Part shown: positions 56,801 to 64,000 of the stretch, piece by piece
Position numbering within the stretch: the first letter of the stretch is position 1
Layout: the number at the start of each line of letters is the position of its first letter
Origin: Falciphora oryzae
Taxonomy: Eukaryota; Ascomycota; Sordariomycetes; Magnaporthales; Magnaporthaceae
Direction: 5' to 3'
Assembly (NCBI GenBank): GCA_000733355.1
Contig: JNVV01000012.1
Coordinates: forward strand, 134,851 to 198,850
Length of the DNA stretch: 64,000 bases
Position numbers and translations under genes: made by a program
Notes under the pieces: model-generated
The model's input: the letters and a program-made list of their open reading frames with translations, nothing else
Told to the model about the DNA's origin: nothing
The model's database searches: none

Positions 56801-59800
56801 TTCTAAAATTTCCATTGCTGCTGTCTGCTCCGCCCACGGCCTGGACCGAAAGAAAGAAGTAAATGCGTCTTGGGTTTGGCAGTTTCCAGTTCCTGTAGCG
56901 ACACCCTTAACCCTTGGGGCTTTCCGCATGAAGGAACAACACATGGCGTGGAGCGCACACGCGCAGGGTTGAGCCTTACAACTCGTGATGTGGGGAAAAG
57001 AAGGATGAAGAAGAAAAGTCATAGCACAGGCACATATATTTCCTTATCCAACGTGTCGTTTATACTTGTCCGTCCGCGCGGGGACAGAGGGACTTGCGCG
57101 CCGTATCCGCGGCATGTCAGATAGAGTGCGGCGTGTCGACGGACTGCGACGTGGATCGGGTGTTGGTCCGGCCAGGCTGGCTGGTCGTTGTCCGTTTCCA
57201 TGATGGGGCGTTCTCTGAGACCTGCAAGTGATATATCTCCAGGCGAGCAGATAGAGGAATAGTTGCCAGAGACAGAAGGCCAGTGTCAAAACCCAACATG
57301 GCCGACAAGCTTTGGCGCCATGTGCCAGCTAATGAGAAGGGCGTGCGTGCTATATCAGCGCGGTGGTGTGCTGCTAGCAATAGACCTGGAGACCCTTGAG
57401 CTTCAACAGTCAAGCCCAGGTCCCCAGCAACCGAACCGTTGCACACAGCGAGCGTGCTGGTTTCCGTTTCGGGAAGGGGGAGACAGCACGCCCAGTCCAC
57501 CCAGCCCAACGGTGGAGGAAAAAAGACTGGAGGCAGGGACCACAACTCGAGGCCCAGAGAGCCCGATGCTGCCGTCCCCGAGTCGTGTGCTGGTGGGGGT
57601 CGAAAGCAACTGTTTCAAACGGTGGCGAGCCACGGGCGGCATGCCGACGACGACTAGGGGAGGACGAACAGCCCAGCGGCTCCGCTGTATGTATTTTATC
57701 TGATGTTGATGCGATGCTGCACGCTCCACGGCCCTTGTCGAGGGGCTGGCTGATGGGGCTGCCCAAGGGGCGGTCGGTCCTTTTTGCTTGTTTGATCCTA
57801 TGCAGGGCAGGGAGAACATACGGTACAATCAGTACTGTACAATATCTTTGTTATACCCAGGCATCTATGAGCCTACCGCCCCGTGCCATGCGCCTCCAAC
57901 ACGCGCCCGGCACTTCCCCTCCGCCCCGCCCTACGGACCCGGGCGTGGGACCTCACGGGCAGGGCAAGGGACGGGCTCCGGGCGCATTGTGGCGGTGGGC
58001 GATTGTTATTGTCTGGGGCCCGTTCTGATAGTCATCCACTCGGGGAGCGTATCCGCGCAACGTGGGATCTGTCTTTTGTATCTTTTTTCTCCAGATATTT
58101 TGGATAAACGCATACGAAGAAGACAGCCCTGGGATTCTGGAAAACCAAACGGTCAAAAGGTGGAGCAAGTAGCTGGCGTCTGTCCCCCATCTGTTCTTCC
58201 CACTCAAGATAGGATCCGTGCCAAGACCCACGCCGGGCCCGAGGGGAGACGGGACCCGCGCGCGCCGTGAACGCCCGGGATGGTCGGGATGGAGCAATGA
58301 TAACCACCAAAACCGCAAAACTGTACCCAACCGAGAAAGGAATGAACACGGGGTTTTGCAAGCCTCTCGGAGACGTCACACGGGCGACTACATACTATGT
58401 GTGCGCACTTGCGAACGGCAACAATGGATTCCCCTGGCCGATAAGATCGGAAGAGGGACTAGACTCGACAGGACGGATCTAGACCCGAGTAGACGTCCAC
58501 GCTAGGCTACGCAGACCCGGCCATCGTGAACAGAATCTCCCCGCGGTCGTGCCTAGAACCTGTTGATCAGCCAGAGAACAACACCATCGTCGGCAACTTG
58601 CCCACCCACGCCACTGGCGCGGCACCCCGCCCTCCGAAGTCCGGATCGGATCCGAACTCGCAGGTCACGGGGTGCATAACTTCGGGTGATAGCGGGGAAA
58701 GTTGGGGGCCAGTGGCGTGTCCCAGGACGTCGGGGACCGCGGGCAGAAGCTTAAAAAAAGGGGAGGTGACAGGGTAAGAAAGGAAGCTTGCTTGGTGTGG
58801 GCTCTTCGCGGGGAATCTGCGTTCATCATGTATGGCAAGCATGCCGTCTGTCTGACAAGGGGTGAGAAAGAAGCAGGTCCAAACGAGGTCGGCAATCCGG
58901 CGAGTTCAGAAGGCCGGGAGGGGATGGCAGATAGGGGTAGCAAACGCAAAAGAGAGTTGCGGGCCTTTCTCGGGGAGAGCCTTTTTTGGGTTCGTTGCCA
59001 TCAATGCTAGGCGGCATGCCCCGGTATACATGAACCCAGGACAAGGAGACGGCCAAAGTTCAATGGGCCAGACCCCCCAGGCCTATTCGCGAGGCCGGAA
59101 AGAGAAGCGGGCGTGAGTGGCAGGACACCGGCGAGCCTACACGCCACGGTAGCAGGCCCTGATCGCCAGATTGCAGATCATCTTTCGAGGGTATGTTGGA
59201 CACATACTATGTACGTATATTGGCACTGCACAAGGTAAACACAAACAGGCCGAGAGTTGGTGCTGGTGGTGAGCTCTGAGCTGCTGCAGGCAAGCTCCTT
59301 GGATCAAGGCGAGTCACCTGCCAGCGAGCCATGATTGACAAACTTGTTCTGTGCTTGTACAGGAGAAAGTTTTACGTGCTGAGCTTGCGCGTCTGGTGGG
59401 ATTGGGGCACCCGGGTTCTTCGGATGGGCAGGCAGGCAGGCAGGACAGGCTGGGCGTGATGGGACGGCGTGTGCTGCACCTGCCGCCCGCGGGGGTGAGG
59501 CCGGGAAACGTTGGTTCGGGGGAAACGAGGGCTACGCCGGAATGGAGGCATGCAACAGGGTATTGTTTGGTTGCCGGGATATCCGGAGAAGGACACGCAA
59601 TTTCGGTGCCGGATGGGATCGGGGACAGTGGTAGGGATAGCGAACCCAGGGGCGTGTGTGATGAGTGAGGTTCAGTCTCTCACTCACATCCGTGGCATCC
59701 GGCTAGGTGCTGATGAACGGGTGACATTCGGGAATAGCTAAAAGCTGCCTGGTGGGAAAAAGACGGTCGTGGTAGCTCCGGGCGATGAAAGTTTGAGCCG

Positions 59801-60245
59801 CGCGTCGAATGGTGTAACTACCAGAGTTCAGGATCGCGTGCTTCCTCCCGGATCTAATCTGCCGTCGAAAAATCTACTCCGTCTGTCCATGGGCCTCGAT
59901 CCGTCTTTTTGACGATCTAGGGCCTTTTGTTGGTCAAAATCGGGACCCCTGAAACGCGATGGACAGACTTGAGTGGTTGCGTGATGGTTCCCTGTCGAAG
60001 CCTGTCCCTTTTCTTTTTTGGTTGACCGCTTTTATCTAGAATTGGAAACGCGGCTCTAAGAAAAGAGCAGACCGCAAAGAAAGTTGAGCCAATTCTAGAA
60101 CCCGAGATGACTGCATGCTGCCTGCCGTTGAATTTTTCTGTGTTGTCATCACACCCGTTGCGTTTGGCACAGGGGGATCGACGGTCCAGAGCTTCTATTT
60201 TCCAGTACGCTCCCGCGACGGTGGCGGTCTAGGCCTAGGCCGGAC

Positions 60246-60271
60246 TTTTTTTTTTTTTTTTTTTTTTTTTT
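60246..60271 (+). repeat. T26 homopolymer
   Basis: Twenty-six consecutive T in the gene-free right part. Similar tracts in this window are T31 at 36486-36516, T23 at 25659-25681, T19 at 16063-16081 and T17 at 9856-9872. Confidence 0.95.
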
Positions 60272-61561
60272 CTTGGGGAGCATGCGTCCGCGCCAAGTGC
60301 CACCAGACGAGCCACGCGGGCCTGGCCTGTTGATGCATCAGAAGGGAGGTCGGAAATCGTTGAGACCTGCCTGCCTGCCACAGGGCGACATAATCTCGCC
60401 CCCAAGCATCCGACCGCAATCGCGCGCGTCGTCGGACCTCCTGCTGGGGGTCACCTACAGCTAGTACACGTATGCACCTAAACGGGCATAAGGGGCTGGT
60501 ATTTTTGGGTTGGGCGTGCAGGCAGAAGTGCCGGACGCCGGGGGCATGGATGGATCAATGGCACTGAGGCTGGTTGGTCTGCGAGGCACGTGTTCCCAGC
60601 ACCAAAGTATTGTCCGTCCACCCCACCCGTCAAAAAATCCCCAAGTGCCGTGGCCTCCCTGCCTGCCTCACGGGAGAAATGGACGTGTATCAGTCGGTGT
60701 GTGGTGTGTGTGCTGTTCGCCAGTCCACGGTCTGACAGTTCGGCACACCGACAACGCACCAATGGAATCGGCCCCTTGCCGCCCTTCTCTGCCTTTCCAC
60801 CGTCGACATGGGAGGGGGTTTATTTAGTGCTAATAACGACATGGTATTGTGTTTTGCGGTGACATGAGGTGGTGCGACAACGCCTCTTCTTTTCTTTCTT
60901 TGTTCGTTTTTGTCACGTCCCACCGCCGCCCAAGAGGCCAGGCCTGGCCCGGCCCTGGGGACCCCACCGACCAGGGCGGTAAGTTTTGGTCGTGTTAGCC
61001 AACCACCTAGGCCAGCGGGAGGTCCCGTGAGAATACCGTAGAAGCCTTCCACTCCCAGACCCAGGCCGCAGCTGTCACCTCGGGCCAGGCAGGAGTAACG
61101 TTCGGTCTTGTTTCGGTCCCCAGGGGACACCACGAGGGGCAGGTGTTCGCGGCCCAATGCCGGGGTCTAGTTGGTCAATGCCGAGCCGGAGATGGCGACG
61201 GATGGGCCATGAGTCACAGGTTTCTACGGTGTACGAATGCGACGACGACAGGAGGCACGGAGATGAATAAGAGCAAGCCGACATGGATGGGGGGTCGTGT
61301 GAGCAGAGTGCAAAAACGAGAAATGAGAGTGTGGGACCCAAAAGCCAGCGAGCGTGTGACAACCTCCAGCCCAGACCAAGCAGCGGCAGACACACCACGC
61401 CGGCCGCCATCCCCTCGGACCGAGGCCGGAGCCTTGCCTTTTGGGTCACTTTTCTGGGCGGCCCAGACTGGTCTGGGCATGTGCGAGTGTTCTGTGCAGG
61501 ACAGGAACAACGTTGTCGAGCCAGTGCGAGGCACACAAGGAACGGGGGTCGAGAAAAGGCC

Positions 61562-61595
61562 TTTTTTTTTTTTTTTCTCTCTCTCTCTCTCTCTC
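61562..61595 (+). repeat. T15 followed by (CT)n microsatellite
   Basis: Fifteen T run directly into about nine CT dinucleotides. Confidence 0.95.
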
Positions 61596-64000
61596 GCCGC
61601 GCTGTCCGGGGCATCCCAAGCCCTGAGGACCCAGCGAGGCAGGCGCCCAGAACGGCGAAGGGCCCCCACAAATCAAAGTTGCTGTGCATATGCGGCACTC
61701 GTAGGGAGATAGGGTACCCATACCACTGGTCCGTATTAAGTCCAGCCCTGAGAAACATTGGCGTTGTTGTTCTTTCTCTTTGTTCGTGACGGTATCGCTG
61801 TATCCGGATGGACTATATGTTTGACACAGGGGGCCGTGGGGTCCAGTCTGTCGCTGTGGCATCTTGGGGCTCTTTAATGCCTCGCTCTGCTGCTGGCTGC
61901 TCTCCCTATTTTCCAATCTAGATGACACCTGCCCAGGCTCGGTTTGTCCGTGTTTGGAGCCTGTCGTCCACATATTGCAAAACGTACGAGCCGGCAGTTC
62001 GGTGTCATACCATCAGCAATCGCCAAGCGTCGGCGCGCGGGGAACTGGATGCCAATGGCGATGCAAGAGGAAGGACGCGTTCGCTTATATGCATATGCTG
62101 GCGCTTGCCCGGCTTGTCAGGCCTGGAACCCCCGCGCCTCGGAGCTGCGGGAACACGCTTTCGTCGATGCGCACCCGCGAGGAGATTGGCGGGAGAATAA
62201 CACAAAGGAAACACAGGTAGACTTTGAGATTATTGTGCGCGCTAGTCGCGGTCATGGGGGGCCCGGAGCGAGTGATGTGCGAGTTGTTATCTCCTTGTGT
62301 CCGGAACCGTGCAACAGAAATGCGGTAGCTCCCTGTGGGCAGGCTGCCAGTGTGACTGTGTTCGACTTGTCCAACAATGCAGAGATTGGCGCGAGCGGGA
62401 TCGCCAAATGCGCGCTAGATTGAGCGGGCTATTCCCGCAGTTCGTTTATTTTCCCCAAGAAAAGAGACGCCGGACGCCCCCTCTCCGTCATTGAACAGCC
62501 GAGAGTTGGGGTTCGCGATCGGGGTTTTGTGTGTGCGATCAGTGTTTTCTTGCTGGCCCTCGGCCGAATGGCCCACGCGCCCGCGACCAAAAGCGAACTT
62601 ACAGCCCAAATGAACGAATGGCCCTCTTGGAAAGGTCCCACCTCCTGCGTTCCCAGATGCCCTCGTCGGCGTGCAGAAAGGAAGGTCTCACGGGACACAT
62701 TTAGGGGTCTTTATTTTGCGCTGTCCTCTGTGCTATTACGTGTAACGGACTCTTGAGGGAGCGCTGTAACGGACTTTTTGCCGTGTGAAACGGAACGCCG
62801 TCAAGGGCCCACACGCCGTTTTGCTGAAATGCGACGGTATTCGCATAATGGGGCATGCGTGCGAGGCAATTCAGACTCCATAATGGCGAGGGCTCCTCGG
62901 GTCCGTGAACAGCATCCGACGCAGGAGGGGCGCTGGGCGTCTGACTGATGCTCAATCTCGATGGATGCAACAGGGCCGAGGCATTAAAAAGATGGTAAAA
63001 CTGGATCAGCGGATAGGTGTGCCTTGCTGCTTGCTGCCGGATTTGATCGATCGGGAGATCACGAAAAGTGGATGAATCAGATGGTCGAAGAAAAAAAAAA
63101 AAAAAAAGACACACTGGGCTTGGAGCAAAGAGTCCGGGGGATTTTGAACTACGAGTCGGCACATCGCGATCCTCAGCAGCTGTGATAGTGCTCTTGTCTG
63201 GTGCGCTCAACCCGGAGTAATGCAGTCGCAGCACGCGCGGCGCACATCCATCACAGCAGCCCGGAGCAGCCCACACGCAAGACTCGCTTTGATACATCGG
63301 CTGGGCAGGCGGCCATCGAGATGGATCACTCGGCGCGTGGGCGCGACACGCCCGCATGCGGATGGGATTGTTGCGATGGGTCCGCTGTTATTATTGTTTC
63401 CTCCTATCTTGGGGCCCGAGCCCTTGCCACCTACGAGGTTGGGTCCAAATTGAAAGAACCAAAAAGTCACCAAGGCAAAACAGCCACATGCCATCCGGCA
63501 AATCCAAGCAGACAAGGCGCGCGGCATCCCAAGCCACCGTCCGCTAGTCTCGGCCTTTTTCAAAACAGACAGGCGTTGGAGATTCGGCCGATACCATTCC
63601 AGGCCCAGCGGTCTTGGCTCCTCAAGGCCTCCCGCAGGGCGTCAACCGCAAACAGGCACGGCTCCTGGGACGTTTGTCCGCGTTTGTGCTTTTTCGCCCT
63701 CTCCACCAAGAAAGCCACGGAAATCAATAGCCCTGATCAGATCATAATACCCTCCGCAACAGCGATCGTCACATCAGTAATCAAGCCAGCGACACGGGAA
63801 GGAAGTGCTAGGCGGCCTAGGTAGTATCATCATGGATAGGTAGTCTGAATCTTGTGGCTGTGGGATCGAGATGTGTGCCCGAAGGAACAATGAAAAATGA
63901 ACGAAAACATGCAGCAATCCGAGCCTGCGTCTATGCAGATGCTTTTGCATGGATGGTCCTTGTCTCGCGGCCAGAACGGACCTGACGGAGGATCCGCATT

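Larger units (their letters stand above)
53895..64000. other. 10.1-kb stretch without a recognisable gene
   Basis: No coding family, tRNA or transposon was found on either strand. It begins with T-rich sequence (about 54,200-55,100), probably the 3' end of the TeaR-like gene and beyond. From about 55,650 to 56,380 five frames are open at once, which points to composition rather than coding. Simple repeats occur at 60246-60271, 61562-61595 and 63091-63107. Regulatory DNA of a gene to the right, or non-coding RNA, cannot be excluded. Confidence 0.5.

Noticed and set aside
1..64000. CRISPR arrays, bacterial operons, prophage or complete transposons
   Set aside because: The sequence is eukaryotic with spliced genes; no spaced direct-repeat array, transposase or reverse transcriptase was seen.

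Overview
The window looks like nuclear DNA of a filamentous ascomycete, most likely a Sordariomycete and perhaps a Chaetomiaceae-like Sordariales member. That placement is inference. The support is short GT-AG introns (about 50-280 bp) with CTAAC/CTGAC-type branch sites, GC-rich coding frames, a dispersed 5S rRNA relic like those of Neurospora relatives, and fungal families (Clr5, HET, PNP_UDP-NACHT-ankyrin NLR, TeaR-like CaaX protein, MBOAT sterol acyltransferase). All splice models were read by eye and checked for phase.

Core block 1 (1-24.8 kb): a Clr5-domain gene cut by the left edge (minus); DNA primase large subunit PRI2 (plus), divergent from it and with a palindromic MluI cell-cycle box in its promoter; a secreted M14 zinc carboxypeptidase (plus); an 8.3-kb stretch without a recognisable gene; a J-domain protein with a long Arg-Glu/Arg-Asp tract (plus); a sterol O-acyltransferase (minus); and, divergent from it, a guanylate kinase with a mitochondrial-looking leader and a second strong AUG (plus).

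Accessory block (about 26.8-46.2 kb): a small secreted Cys-rich protein gene whose 3' part carries a solo LTR; two tandem, homologous single-pass membrane proteins, the second with ATA in place of its start and TAG in place of a conserved Trp; a tRNA-like relic; a 5S rRNA relic; a broken PIF1-like helicase; a 234-bp assembly gap; an apparently intact NLR (nucleoside phosphorylase-NACHT-ankyrin, 1,080 residues); fragments of a Myb/SANT gene and of an unidentified gene; and a broken HET-domain gene. An NLR, a HET gene, mobile-element remains and many lesions together suggest a fast-evolving non-self-recognition island between conserved genes.

Core block 2 (47.5-53.9 kb): a calcineurin-like metallophosphoesterase (minus) and a TeaR/Mod5-like prenylated cell-end protein (plus), divergently arranged across 2.7 kb. 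The last 10.1 kb holds only simple repeats and no gene I can support.

The best candidate for something new is the second membrane paralog (31.2-32.5 kb). Its only two visible lesions are both TpG-to-TpA changes. They fit either RIP-type decay or an A-to-I-edited 'premature stop' gene of the kind known from the sexual stage of Sordariomycetes.
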